Positions 46,628 through 55,977 of a DNA stretch of 64,000 nt are shown here, one piece after another. Position 1 is the stretch's first letter, and each line of letters starts with the position of its first letter. The translations under genes and the position numbers were made by a program. The stretch is taken from NCBI RefSeq assembly GCF_023715505.1, contig NZ_JAMBOH010000017.1:62001-126000 (forward strand). Direction: 5' to 3'. The DNA is from Neobacillus cucumis. GTDB taxonomy: Bacteria; Bacillota; Bacilli; Bacillales_B; DSM-18226. The notes under the pieces were generated by a model that saw only the letters and a program-made list of their open reading frames with translations, was not told the DNA's origin and searched no databases.

Positions 46628-46757
46628 GCCAAAATGGTAACTAGAATATTATGCTATATCTAATCAAAAGAATAGATGTAGCTGAATAATAGAGTATTCC
46701 ATAAGAATACGATAATTCACTGTTTGGCCCTTTTAAAAGAGGGATAGGAGGAAGAAC

Positions 46758-47231
46758 ATGAAAGTAGCCATTGCATCTGATCATGGCGGCATGAATATTC
46801 GCAAAGAAATCATCTCATTAATGAAGGAGATGAATATTGAGTACGTAGATCTAGGATGTGAGGGCAACTCCTCTGTTGACTATCCAGATTACGCTATTCC
46901 CGTAGCTGAGAAGGTAGCAAACGGTGAAGTAGACCGTGGAATCTTAATCTGCGGAACTGGTATTGGAATGAGTATCGCAGCTAACAAGGTTAATGGAATT
47001 CGATGTGCGCTTGTGCATGATACATTCAGTGCTAAAGCAACAAGAGAACATAACGATACAAACATTTTATCCATGGGAGAGCGTGTCATTGGTCCGGGTT
47101 TAGCACGCGATATTGCTAGAATATGGTTAACAACCCCTTTTGAAGGCGGCAGGCACGCAAATCGTGTCAAAAAAATATCAATTTATGAAGCTGAAAAAAT
47201 AACTTTTGCTATGCTAGGAAGCCGAATATAG
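46758..47231 (+). CDS. rpiB: Ribose-5-phosphate isomerase B
   Basis: 157-residue RpiB/LacAB-type isomerase interconverting ribose 5-phosphate and ribulose 5-phosphate (or a similar aldose/ketose pair). Family marks: A-S-D-H-G-G at 6-11, the active-site region C-G-T-G-I-G-M-S-I-A-A-N-K near 66-78, and H-N-D-T-N-I-L-S-M-G-E-R. RBS GATAGGAGGA. It follows HPr by 130 bp. Function on another sugar phosphate is possible. Confidence 0.88.
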   Translation: MKVAIASDHGGMNIRKEIISLMKEMNIEYVDLGCEGNSSVDYPDYAIPVAEKVANGEVDRGILICGTGIGMSIAANKVNGIRCALVHDTFSAKATREHNDTNILSMGERVIGPGLARDIARIWLTTPFEGGRHANRVKKISIYEAEKITFAMLGSRI

Positions 47232-47321
47232 CGTGTGTGAACTTTGTGTAACATCAATAGATAGTTTACAAATAAAAAGAAAAACAAAATAAGTATACAT
47301 TAAATAATAAGGAGATTTTTC

Positions 47322-47990
47322 ATGAAACTTTTTATTGATACAGCAAATCTTGAGGATATCAAAAAGGCATATAGAATCGGCGTTTTAGCCGGTGTTACAA
47401 CTAACCCTTCTTTAGTGGCTAAAGAAGGAGTTAAATTTGAAGATAGCATAGCTGAAATCTGCCAAGCTGTCCCAAGTTTAGAATCTGTTTCGGCTGAAGT
47501 GACTCCAGATGCAGTGACCGCTGAGGAAATGATTGCGCAAGCTGAAGAGCTTATCAAAATTAACGGCGGGGATGAGAAGGTTACAATTAAACTCCCTATG
47601 ACTTTAGCTGGTTTAGAGGCGTGCCGATATCTTGCGGATAAAGGAGTAAAAACGAATGTTACTCTTATCTTTACTGTGAATCAAGCGTTATTAGCAGCTC
47701 GTGCAGGTGCAACTTATGTATCTCCTTTCTTAGGACGCTTGGATGACATTTCTGAGGACGGGGTGCAATTAGTATCTAACGTAGCCGAACTATTCCGCGT
47801 ACATGGTTTTAATACCCAAATTATTGCAGCATCCGTTCGTCATCCGGATCATGTCACTCGTGTAGCTTTGGCTGGTGCCCATATTGCAACGATTCCATTT
47901 TCAGTCATTGAGCAAATTTCTAAGCATCCGCTAACAGACCAAGGGATTGCAAAATTCATTGCTGATTGGGAAAAAGCCCCTAAAAATTAA
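47322..47990 (+). CDS. tal: Transaldolase (TalC/FSA-like)
   Basis: 222-residue transaldolase of the short subfamily. F-I-D-T-A-N at 4-9, G-V-T-T-N-P-S-L near 24-31 and Schiff-base lysine K90 in T-I-K-L-P-M-T are all present. It transfers a dihydroxyacetone unit between sugar phosphates; some relatives act as fructose-6-phosphate aldolases. RBS AAGGAGA. With transketolase and RpiB it completes a local non-oxidative pentose phosphate set. Confidence 0.9.
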   Translation: MKLFIDTANLEDIKKAYRIGVLAGVTTNPSLVAKEGVKFEDSIAEICQAVPSLESVSAEVTPDAVTAEEMIAQAEELIKINGGDEKVTIKLPMTLAGLEACRYLADKGVKTNVTLIFTVNQALLAARAGATYVSPFLGRLDDISEDGVQLVSNVAELFRVHGFNTQIIAASVRHPDHVTRVALAGAHIATIPFSVIEQISKHPLTDQGIAKFIADWEKAPKN

Positions 47991-48096
47991 GTTTCACTAC
48001 AATTTGTTCATATATCGAGGATTTACTCAATTAAAGTAATCTTTTTAAAATATATAAACGTGTGTTTGTGTGTGATAAATTCTTAAAATCTTAGAT

Positions 48097-48133
48097 AGAG
48101 CCATTCTTACAAATAAGTTGGCTCTTCTTTTTT
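48097..48133 (+). terminator. Intrinsic terminator after transaldolase
   Basis: Stem AGAGCCA / TGGCTCT followed by a T-rich tail. Behind it, TTGATT (48168) and TAGATA (48191) at 17-bp spacing may start the PPDK transcript. Confidence 0.7.
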
Positions 48134-48265
48134 AACAGAATGATTTAGATTATTCTTAATAGTCCGGTTGATTTTGAGGTTAAGTTTGTGTAGATAGGAT
48201 GTTTGTCTCAACACACAAGCATGATTTATTAACGAAAGTACCTGATATAGAAAGGTAGAACAAAT

Positions 48266-49090
48266 TTGAAACAGAAGGAAATTGTATATGTAATTTCGGA
48301 CTCGGTGGGAGAAACAGCAGAGCTACTCGTTAAGGCAGTTTCAGCCCAATTTAATGGAGGCCATATTGAAATAAAACATAGGTCCTATGTACAACAAATC
48401 GAGGATATTGAAGATGTTATTTATCTATCGAAGCAAAGTAGCTCCATCATTGCATTTACGATCGTAATTCCGTTTTTAAAAGAGTATCTTGACAAAAGAG
48501 CACTTGCTGAAGGGATTATTGCGATAGATTTAATGAGCCCACTTTTGGATGCATTTAGTCAAACATTTAATAAGGCCCCCAAGTGTGAGCCTGGATTAAT
48601 GAGGAAATTAGATGCTAACTATTTCCGAAGGGTCAAAGCCATTGAATTCGCAGTAAAATACGATGATGGACGGGATCCTCATGGGTTAAAACGTGCAGAC
48701 ATTGTATTAATCGGAATTTCTAGAACATCAAAAACACCACTTTCTATCTATTTGGCCCATAAAGGATTGAATGTGGCAAATATACCTTTGGTACCAGAAG
48801 TAGCACCTCCTGATGAACTTTTTGAAATTGGAAGAAATATATGTGTTGGCTTAGTGATTACACCAGATAAACTGAATGAAATACGGAAAGAGCGTTTAAA
48901 AAGTTTAGGGTTAACAGCTCAGGTGAATTATGCGAATTTAGAAAGGATTCTTGAGGAATTACTCTATGCTGAGAAGATTATGAAACGCTTAGGTTGTCCG
49001 ATCATTGATGTTTCCAATAAGGCGGTGGAAGAGACAGCTGATTTAATATTAGAAATGCTAAAAAAGAGATTGGTGGGGTATCATGAGTAA
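48266..49090 (+). CDS. PPDK regulatory protein (DUF299 kinase/phosphotransferase)
   Basis: 274-residue member of the PPDK/PEP-synthase regulatory family. It inactivates PPDK by ADP-dependent threonine phosphorylation beside the catalytic histidine and reactivates it by Pi-dependent removal. Signs: I-S-D-S-V-G-E-T-A-E near the N-terminus and the P-loop-like G-I-S-R-T-S-K-T-P-L-S near residue 150. Start TTG after AAAGGTAG. Its end overlaps the PPDK start by 8 bp, indicating coupled translation with its target. Confidence 0.9.
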   Translation: MKQKEIVYVISDSVGETAELLVKAVSAQFNGGHIEIKHRSYVQQIEDIEDVIYLSKQSSSIIAFTIVIPFLKEYLDKRALAEGIIAIDLMSPLLDAFSQTFNKAPKCEPGLMRKLDANYFRRVKAIEFAVKYDDGRDPHGLKRADIVLIGISRTSKTPLSIYLAHKGLNVANIPLVPEVAPPDELFEIGRNICVGLVITPDKLNEIRKERLKSLGLTAQVNYANLERILEELLYAEKIMKRLGCPIIDVSNKAVEETADLILEMLKKRLVGYHE

Positions 49091-51761
49091 ATTTGTATTT
49101 ATGTTTGATGAGGGAAACAGTGAAATGAGGGAACTTTTAGGAGGAAAGGGAGCAAATTTGGCAGAGATGACCCGAATTGGTTTGCCTGTTCCTTATGGTT
49201 TTACTATTTCAACAGAAGCCTGCAATTCATATTATGATGCGACAAAATCCATTCCTACAGAACTCCAATTTCAAGTTTTAGATGCTCTTCATAATCTTGA
49301 AGAAAAAACAGGTAAAAGATTCGGGAACCCAGTTAATCCGCTGCTTGTTTCAGTCCGTTCCGGTGCAGTATTTTCAATGCCGGGAATGATGGACACGGTT
49401 TTAAACCTAGGAATGAACGATGAAACTGTAGAAGGGATGGCCAGACTTACAAATAATCCGCGTTTTGCATATGACTCTTATCGCAGGTTTATTCAGATGT
49501 TTAGTGATGTTGTCCTTGGTATAGATGGTTTTTATTTTGAGCAATTTCTAGAAGAAATAAGAGAAGAAAAGGGATATTCAACAGATCCGGAAATGACTGC
49601 AGCTGATTGGCAAGCAGTGATTAAAGGATACAAGGATATTGTGAAAAAGCATACGAGAAAGGCTTTTCCACAGGATTCAAAAGAACAATTATTTCTTTCT
49701 ATCAATGCTGTTTTTGATTCCTGGAATAATCCACGTGCTATTGTATATCGCCGTCTTCAAAAAATCCCGGGTCATCTTGGTACAGCAGTAAATATTCAAA
49801 GTATGGTTTTCGGAAATATGGGAAACGACTCGGGAACGGGAGTTGCCTTTACACGTAACCCGTCTTCAGGAGAACGTAAACTTTATGGTGAATATTTAAT
49901 AAATGCTCAAGGAGAGGATGTTGTAGCAGGCATTCGTACCCCTCAGCCTATCTCTGCTCTAAAGGATGAAATGCCAGAGGTTTATGAGCAGTTTGTTGAG
50001 ACGTGTCAACTTCTTGAAAAACATTATCGTGACATGCAGGATATTGAGTTTACTGTGGAGCGTGGTAAATTATTTATTCTGCAAACTCGAAATGGTAAAA
50101 GAACAGCTCAAGCTGCAATAAGAATTGCAGTTGAATTGGTAGAAGAACAAATTATTAATAAGAAAGAGGCCATTTTACGTGTTGATCCTGATCAGCTAAA
50201 TCAGTTGCTTCATCGTCGAATTGATGATTCATATGAACGGAAACCGTTAGCTAAAGGTCTACCAGCATCCCCTGGAGCGGCAACAGGTCAGGTAGTATTT
50301 GATGCGAATAAGGCAGAACTTTTAGCAAAAGAAGGTAATAAGGTAATACTTGTTCGCCCAGAAACTACACCTGATGATATTCACGGAATTGTTGCAGCTC
50401 AAGCAACGGTCACAAGCCGGGGTGGGATGACAAGCCATGCTGCAGTTGTTGCTAGGGGCATGGGAAAACCTTGTATTTGTGGCTGTGAATCATTAAAGAT
50501 TGATTTAAAAGCAAAGCAGTTTAAAGTAGGAGAAATGATTGTTATCAAACAAGGCGATATGATTACCATTGACGGTTCAACTGGTGAAATTATGTTAGGT
50601 GAAACCCCTATGATTGAGCCACAGCTATCGGATGAATTTAAATTGTTGCTTACTTGGGCGGATGAGGAGAGAAAGCTAGGTGTTAGAGCAAATGCGGACA
50701 ATCCAGAAGATGCCAAAAAGGCTTTGGAATTTGGTGCTGGTGGAATCGGATTATGCCGTACAGAACATATGTTTATGGATGCGGATCGTATACCAATTGT
50801 TCAGGATATGATACTCGCAGAAACATATGAGGAGCGTAAAGTAGCTCTTGATAAGTTATTACCAATGCAACAAGAAGACTTTGAAGGAATTTTTTATGCC
50901 ATGCAGGGACTTCCTGTAACCATTCGTCTATTGGACCCACCTCTTCACGAATTTTTGCCGGATAAAGAAGAATTATTAATTGAAGTGACAAAGCTACAAA
51001 TAACAGATCCAAACTCTAAAGAATTAAAAGAGAAGGAATATCTTCTAAGAAAAGTACGTCAACTTGAAGAATTTAATCCAATGCTTGGTCACCGAGGCTG
51101 TCGTTTGGGAATGATTCATCCAGAAATTTATGTTATGCAGGCGAAAGCAATCTTTTATGCAATTGCTAAAGTAACGCAACAAGGAATTGAAGTAAAGCCA
51201 GAGATTATGATTCCTTTGGTTGGTCATGTAAATGAGCTGAAACAAATGAGACAATTAGTTATGGATGCCGAAACACAAGTTAGGGCAGAAACAGGCCAGG
51301 AACAAAATTATCTCATAGGCACAATGATTGAAATTCCTCGAGCGGCATTAACAGCTGACCAAATTGCTCAAGATGCGGATTTTTTCTCATTCGGAACAAA
51401 TGATTTAACACAAACTACTTTTGGATATAGTCGTGATGACGCAGAGGGTAAATTCCTTCAAAGTTATATTGAAAATAAAGTTCTTCCGGAGAATCCATTT
51501 GCCATCCTTGATCAAGAAGGAGTAGGCAAACTTGTGGAAACAGGCGTAAAACTCGGTAGACAAACAAAGCCAGGGTTAAAAACGGGAATTTGTGGAGAGC
51601 ATGGCGGAGAAAAAGGCTCTATCCAATTCTGTTTTGATGTTGGATTGGATTATGTAAGCTGCTCACCGTACCGTGTCCCACTTGCTCGCCTTGCAGCTGC
51701 TCAAGCTACTATTAAAAGTGAACAAAGACAGAGCGCAAATGAGCTCCAATTAAAGATATAA
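49083..51761 (+). CDS. ppdK: Pyruvate, phosphate dikinase
   Basis: 892-residue PPDK interconverting pyruvate + ATP + Pi and PEP + AMP + PPi. It has the N-terminal nucleotide-binding domain (G-G-K-G-A-N-L-A-E-M near 19-28), central phosphohistidine domain with G-G-M-T-S-H-A-A-V near 446-454, and the PEP/pyruvate barrel with G-L-C-R-T-E-H-M-F and C-G-E-H-G-G-E-K. The Thr before the catalytic Ser-His is the target of the regulatory protein encoded just upstream. Its presence beside PTS and HPr genes suggests it makes PEP for sugar uptake. Confidence 0.93.
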   Translation: MSKFVFMFDEGNSEMRELLGGKGANLAEMTRIGLPVPYGFTISTEACNSYYDATKSIPTELQFQVLDALHNLEEKTGKRFGNPVNPLLVSVRSGAVFSMPGMMDTVLNLGMNDETVEGMARLTNNPRFAYDSYRRFIQMFSDVVLGIDGFYFEQFLEEIREEKGYSTDPEMTAADWQAVIKGYKDIVKKHTRKAFPQDSKEQLFLSINAVFDSWNNPRAIVYRRLQKIPGHLGTAVNIQSMVFGNMGNDSGTGVAFTRNPSSGERKLYGEYLINAQGEDVVAGIRTPQPISALKDEMPEVYEQFVETCQLLEKHYRDMQDIEFTVERGKLFILQTRNGKRTAQAAIRIAVELVEEQIINKKEAILRVDPDQLNQLLHRRIDDSYERKPLAKGLPASPGAATGQVVFDANKAELLAKEGNKVILVRPETTPDDIHGIVAAQATVTSRGGMTSHAAVVARGMGKPCICGCESLKIDLKAKQFKVGEMIVIKQGDMITIDGSTGEIMLGETPMIEPQLSDEFKLLLTWADEERKLGVRANADNPEDAKKALEFGAGGIGLCRTEHMFMDADRIPIVQDMILAETYEERKVALDKLLPMQQEDFEGIFYAMQGLPVTIRLLDPPLHEFLPDKEELLIEVTKLQITDPNSKELKEKEYLLRKVRQLEEFNPMLGHRGCRLGMIHPEIYVMQAKAIFYAIAKVTQQGIEVKPEIMIPLVGHVNELKQMRQLVMDAETQVRAETGQEQNYLIGTMIEIPRAALTADQIAQDADFFSFGTNDLTQTTFGYSRDDAEGKFLQSYIENKVLPENPFAILDQEGVGKLVETGVKLGRQTKPGLKTGICGEHGGEKGSIQFCFDVGLDYVSCSPYRVPLARLAAAQATIKSEQRQSANELQLKI

Positions 51762-51824
51762 GAGAAAACGTTTTAGCAGATAAGTAGAAAAAAATATAAC
51801 CGGATATAAAAGGAGAAAAGCAAA

Positions 51825-53162
51825 ATGACTATTTCTTTTGATTACTCAAATACATTAACATTTATGCAACAAGAGGAGTTAGAGAATCTTCATGAATTTG
51901 TTAAGGTAGCTCATAACAAGCTTCATGAGAAAAATGGAACAGGATCAGACCTTCTTGGTTGGGTAGATTTGCCGAATAACTATGATAAGGGTGAATTTTC
52001 AAGAATTAAACAGGCTGCTGAAAGAATTAGGGATAATTCTGACGCATTGATTGTCATTGGAATCGGGGGATCTTATTTAGGTGCACGGGCTGCTATTGAA
52101 GCATTGTCTCATACGTTCCATAATCAAATGAACAACACGACTCAGGTGTATTTTGCGGGTCAAAATATTAGTTCTACTTATGTAACTCATTTGCTAGAAC
52201 TTTTAGAAGGAAAAGATATCTCAATTAATGTTATTTCTAAATCTGGTACAACTACAGAACCTGCTATTGCTTTCCGTATCTTCCGAGACTATTTGGAGAA
52301 AAAATATGGGAAGGAAGAAGCAAGAAAACGTATTTATGCCACCACTGACAAAGAAAAAGGGGCATTAAAAAAACTTGCAGATGAAGAGGGCTATGAAACC
52401 TTTGTTATACCTGATGATGTAGGTGGGCGATATTCTATTTTGACTGCTGTAGGACTCCTTCCGATTGCCGTAGCTGGACTTGATATTGATCAAATGATGG
52501 ATGGAGCAGCTGCAGCCGCTCGTAAGTATAATAATTCTGACCTTTTTACAAACGAAAGTTATCAGTATGCAGCTGTGAGAAATGCTCTTTATAGTAAAGG
52601 GAAATTCATTGAGCTTTTCGTAAACTATGAACCTTCCCTTCATTACGTGTCCGAATGGTGGAAGCAACTATTTGGAGAGAGTGAAGGAAAAGATCAAAAA
52701 GGCCTTTTTCCTGCCTCTGTTGATTTTACGACGGATTTGCACTCCATGGGGCAATATGTACAAGAGGGTCAACGTAATTTGATTGAGACGGTATTACAAG
52801 TTTCGAAGCCCAAAGTTAATATAACTATTCAAGAAGACCCGGCTGATACCGATGGTTTAAACTTTCTAACAGGAAAAACAATGGATGAGGTTAATAAAAA
52901 AGCCTTCCAGGGCACGGTGTTGGCCCATGTAGATGGTGGGGTGCCAAATATGGTTGTAGAAATAGATGAATTAAATGAATTCTCATTTGGTGAACTAGTA
53001 TACTTCTTTGAGAAAGCTTGTGCAGTCAGTGGACTATTGTTGGGGGTAAATCCTTTTAACCAACCAGGCGTTGAGGCTTACAAACAAAATATGTTTGCTT
53101 TACTTGGTAAATCAGGTTTTGAAGAAAGAAAAGCTGATTTGATGCAGCGTTTGTCTAAATAA
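51825..53162 (+). CDS. pgi: Glucose-6-phosphate isomerase
   Basis: 445-residue phosphoglucose isomerase, close to the usual Bacillus length. [12 protein letters not shown] near 71-82, S-K-S-G-T-T-T-E near 135, G-G-R-Y-S-I-L-T near 200, and the C-terminal K-Q-N-M-F-A-L-L-G. It interconverts fructose 6-phosphate and glucose 6-phosphate, taking off fructose 6-phosphate made by transketolase/transaldolase. RBS AAGGAGA 63 bp after PPDK. Confidence 0.92.
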   Translation: MTISFDYSNTLTFMQQEELENLHEFVKVAHNKLHEKNGTGSDLLGWVDLPNNYDKGEFSRIKQAAERIRDNSDALIVIGIGGSYLGARAAIEALSHTFHNQMNNTTQVYFAGQNISSTYVTHLLELLEGKDISINVISKSGTTTEPAIAFRIFRDYLEKKYGKEEARKRIYATTDKEKGALKKLADEEGYETFVIPDDVGGRYSILTAVGLLPIAVAGLDIDQMMDGAAAAARKYNNSDLFTNESYQYAAVRNALYSKGKFIELFVNYEPSLHYVSEWWKQLFGESEGKDQKGLFPASVDFTTDLHSMGQYVQEGQRNLIETVLQVSKPKVNITIQEDPADTDGLNFLTGKTMDEVNKKAFQGTVLAHVDGGVPNMVVEIDELNEFSFGELVYFFEKACAVSGLLLGVNPFNQPGVEAYKQNMFALLGKSGFEERKADLMQRLSK

Positions 53163-53348
53163 TATAAGGGAAACCCTTCATTGCTAGATAGGTATGTGAC
53201 TTAATATACAAAAGCGCCCCCGAATTCTATAGAATAGGTAATATGGGAATAGGGTTATAGAAAAAGAGTTGCTGTTTCCGTTCATAGTTTCAGTAAATGA
53301 ATAAATTAGTAGATTTAAATATTGCAAGCATTACAAACTTGTTTGATG

Positions 53349-53383
53349 AAAAAAGCTGTAGCCCTCAGGGTTGCAGCTTTTTT
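53349..53383 (+). terminator. Intrinsic terminator after pgi
   Basis: Stem AAAAAAGCTGTAGCCC-type arms closing AAAGCTG / CAGCTTT and beyond, with T6. The 53384-53640 stretch behind it shows no supported gene. Confidence 0.85.
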
Positions 53384-53693
53384 AGAGGTAATTTCAATTT
53401 TTTAACCCGGATTAATAAGTGATTAGGAGATGTATTTTTACTACATCACCATTTATAAAAGATTTACAACCGCATATTCAAGTACCTAACCTCTGTACCT
53501 ATCCATATATTACTTCATACTTATCCACTGATATTCCTCGATACTGGTCTTACCAAGTATCTTCCCACATTCACTTGTCAGAAATCATACTGTCGCCACA
53601 TGGATCTATTTGTTTATTAACGATTGTAATGAATACATGAGTTGGTAACAATTTATAACAAAATAATAAAAAGACATGGAATTAATTCATTTG

Positions 53694-53790
53694 TTATAAT
53701 ATTATAGAATTTGTTATATATTTTATCGCAGTCTAAAATGGTGTAACAAATGTTCCTTAATATTATAGTTTATCGATAAACGATTAAAAG
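53694..53790 (+). promoter_or_regulatory. Decayed copy of the DRL2 control region before cluster 3
   Basis: TTTGTTATATATTTT, TAACAAATGTTC (53744-53755), TATAGTTTA and ACGATTAAAAGATTTAA align with the DRL2 leader (39307-39392). The second operator of the pair and a recognisable TTGACA are missing, so regulation may be altered. Confidence 0.6.
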
Positions 53791-53892
53791 ATTTAATAGT
53801 TCCAATACTAAAGAATGGAACCGATATCATTTTATTAACAGCTACTAGAAAAAAAGATAATCAGCTTATCAATGTAGGGGTGTTCTTTTGAG

Positions 53893-53953
53893 GTTCTTCA
53901 AAGGCTGCGGAAAATGCTTTACTCAAATCTACTAAAAAAATATTAACAGAGTA
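53893..53953 (+). pseudogene. gutM C-terminal remnant
   Basis: Reads S-K-A-A-E-N-A-L-L-K-S-T-K-K-I-L-T, matching the last 20 or so codons of the GutM at 40.8 kb (S-K-A-A-E-N-A-L-L-S-I-A-K-K). It sits in the same place, just before EIIC. DRL and most of gutM have been deleted between the promoter remnant and this point. Confidence 0.75.
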
Positions 53954-53977
53954 TAACAGAGGGGACTGTTCACTTCA

Positions 53978-54508
53978 ATGACTTGGATCCAGTGGATTGG
54001 GACACACTTTATCGGAATGTTTGAAGCAGGTGGAAAACAATTTATGGGTTTATTAACTGGTATTGTACCCACCTTAATTGTTTTACTTACCTTTACGAAT
54101 GCAGTGATTAAATTTGTAGGGGAAGAAAGAATCAATAAAGCAGTTCAATTTGCTTCAAAATATACGCTACTAAGATATACATTAATGCCGATATTATCTA
54201 TTTTATTTTTAACAAATCCAATGGCTTATACATTTGGGCGCTTTGTACCAGAAAAACAAAAACCGGCATTTTATGATTCTTTAGTTTCTTTCTTACATCC
54301 AGTAACAGCACTATTCCCTTATGCTAATGCAGGGGAACTATTTATTTATCTAGGTATTGCCAATGGTTTAAGACAAGCTGGTTATTCAACCTCTGAACTT
54401 GCAGTACGCTATTTTTTAGTCGGAATTGTCATTATGCTCTTACGTGGTATTATTACCGAGCAGATATCAAAGGTTCTGGCTAAAAAAATGGAAACGAGGT
54501 CCAAATAG
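53978..54508 (+). CDS. PTS glucitol/sorbitol-type EIIC (cluster 3)
   Basis: 176-residue SrlA-like EIIC, a near copy of the cluster-2 protein (over 90% identical by eye). [12 protein letters not shown] and [14 protein letters not shown] are intact and no frame is broken. RBS AGAGGGGA. First intact gene of the copy cluster. Confidence 0.88.
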   Translation: MTWIQWIGTHFIGMFEAGGKQFMGLLTGIVPTLIVLLTFTNAVIKFVGEERINKAVQFASKYTLLRYTLMPILSILFLTNPMAYTFGRFVPEKQKPAFYDSLVSFLHPVTALFPYANAGELFIYLGIANGLRQAGYSTSELAVRYFLVGIVIMLLRGIITEQISKVLAKKMETRSK

Positions 54509-54517
54509 GGGGGCATC

Positions 54518-55549
54518 ATGAGACAACAAGCAGTATTTGTAAATAAAGGCACAGGCGGCTGGGGAAAAGGTCTTCTGATTGAGCCAAATGGAAAAAAGGT
54601 AAAGGTAGTTTCAATTACAGGTGGAGGAATTCACCCTGTTGCCAGAAAAATAGCTGAAATGTCAGGAACAGAGGCAGTAGACGGTTTCAAAAACTCTGTT
54701 CCTGAAGATGAAATGATGTGTGTAGTTATTGACTGTGGAGGCACAGCTAGAATTGGTCTTTATCCCATGAAAAGAATTCCGACAGTTGATGTTCTCCCGT
54801 CTTCTCCATCAGGTCCGCTTGCAAAATATATAAAAGAAGACATCTTTGTTTCGGGGGTTACGGAAAAATCAATCGCTGTAGCAGAAGGGCAAGTAATGGT
54901 TGAATCTGCAGCAATAGTTGCCAATCTAGAAGAAGACAATCATGAAAAGAATAGTACTATTGACAAGGAAAGCTTCAATAAGAAATTTGAAGAAATAAAA
55001 AAGGAACAGCTTAAAGATAACGGAAACTTTTTATTGAGAATTACAAGAGGGATTGGGAAGGTAACTGGAATCTTTTATCAAGCAGGACGCGACTCCGTTG
55101 AAATGATGATTAAAAATATTATTCCTTTTATGGCTTTTGTCAGTATGCTAATTGGAATTATTAATTATACAGGGATTGGCAATTTAATAGCTCATTCTCT
55201 ATCACCGCTAGCGAGTTCTTTATGGGGACTTATAATTATTGTTTTTGTTTGTACACTGCCATTTTTATCACCAATCCTTGGTCCGGGTGCTGTTATCTCA
55301 CAGGTAATCGGGGTACTGATCGGTACGCAAATCGCAGCGGGAAATATTCCCCCACAGTTTGCCTTACCTGCATTATTTGCAATTAGTGGACAGGTAGGTG
55401 CCGATTTCATACCAGTCGGATTGTCACTTGGTGAAGCTAAACCAGAAACGGTACAATATGGTGTGCCGGCAGTATTATACAGCCGTTTGATAACCGGGGT
55501 ATTAGCCGTCGTTATTGCCTATCTTGCAAGTTTTGGAATGTATCATTAA
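54518..55549 (+). CDS. PTS glucitol/sorbitol-type EIIBC (cluster 3)
   Basis: 343-residue SrlE-like protein with phospho-acceptor C73 ([11 protein letters not shown]) and the same membrane domain as cluster 2. Most differences from that copy fall in the charged linker at about 125-165, while EIIB and the membrane core are almost unchanged, consistent with a functional protein. RBS AGGGGGG. Confidence 0.88.
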   Translation: MRQQAVFVNKGTGGWGKGLLIEPNGKKVKVVSITGGGIHPVARKIAEMSGTEAVDGFKNSVPEDEMMCVVIDCGGTARIGLYPMKRIPTVDVLPSSPSGPLAKYIKEDIFVSGVTEKSIAVAEGQVMVESAAIVANLEEDNHEKNSTIDKESFNKKFEEIKKEQLKDNGNFLLRITRGIGKVTGIFYQAGRDSVEMMIKNIIPFMAFVSMLIGIINYTGIGNLIAHSLSPLASSLWGLIIIVFVCTLPFLSPILGPGAVISQVIGVLIGTQIAAGNIPPQFALPALFAISGQVGADFIPVGLSLGEAKPETVQYGVPAVLYSRLITGVLAVVIAYLASFGMYH

Positions 55550-55597
55550 AATTTATTATAAAAACGTAAAACGGTAAGGATAATGGAGGAAACTGAC

Positions 55598-55957
55598 ATG
55601 TATAAAAGTGTTGTAACTGAAGTTGGAGATTTAGCTTTAGCATTTGAGGAAGAAAAAGTTAGTATCCTATTTGGCCCTCAAGCACCTCAAGAATTAAAGG
55701 AAATAGCAATCATTCATGAGAGTATAATAGACGATTCCGAGGAATCCATTATTGAAGGCGGAGTTTTTAATGTTGATGATCAACAATATAAGATTACGGC
55801 AGTAGGTTCTGCAGCTAATACAAACTTAAGGGAACTTGGCCATATTTCCATCTACTTCTCTGAACCGGAGGATGAGATTCTCCCAGGAGCTGTATTTGTT
55901 TCACCACATGTTTTTCCGAAATATAAAAATGGAAGTGTCATTGAATTTAAGGGGTAG
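55598..55957 (+). CDS. PTS glucitol/sorbitol-type EIIA (cluster 3)
   Basis: 119-residue SrlB-like EIIA with I-I-H-E near residue 40 and L-G-H-I-S-I-Y-F near 82. The start was set at the ATG after ATGGAGGAA; an in-frame ATG 15 nt earlier lies in the ribosome binding site. Very similar to the cluster-2 EIIA. Confidence 0.88.
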   Translation: MYKSVVTEVGDLALAFEEEKVSILFGPQAPQELKEIAIIHESIIDDSEESIIEGGVFNVDDQQYKITAVGSAANTNLRELGHISIYFSEPEDEILPGAVFVSPHVFPKYKNGSVIEFKG

Positions 55958-55977
55958 AGAAAAAAGGGGGAATAAAC

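Noticed and set aside
53419..53640. 73-codon open frame after pgi
   Set aside because: No ribosome binding site, unusual composition (His, Ile, Ser rich) and no family resemblance; sits in a decayed region.
53640..53720. A ninth complete promoter-operator pair before cluster 3
   Set aside because: Only one good operator half-pair and no TTGACA at proper spacing could be found; treated as a decayed control region.
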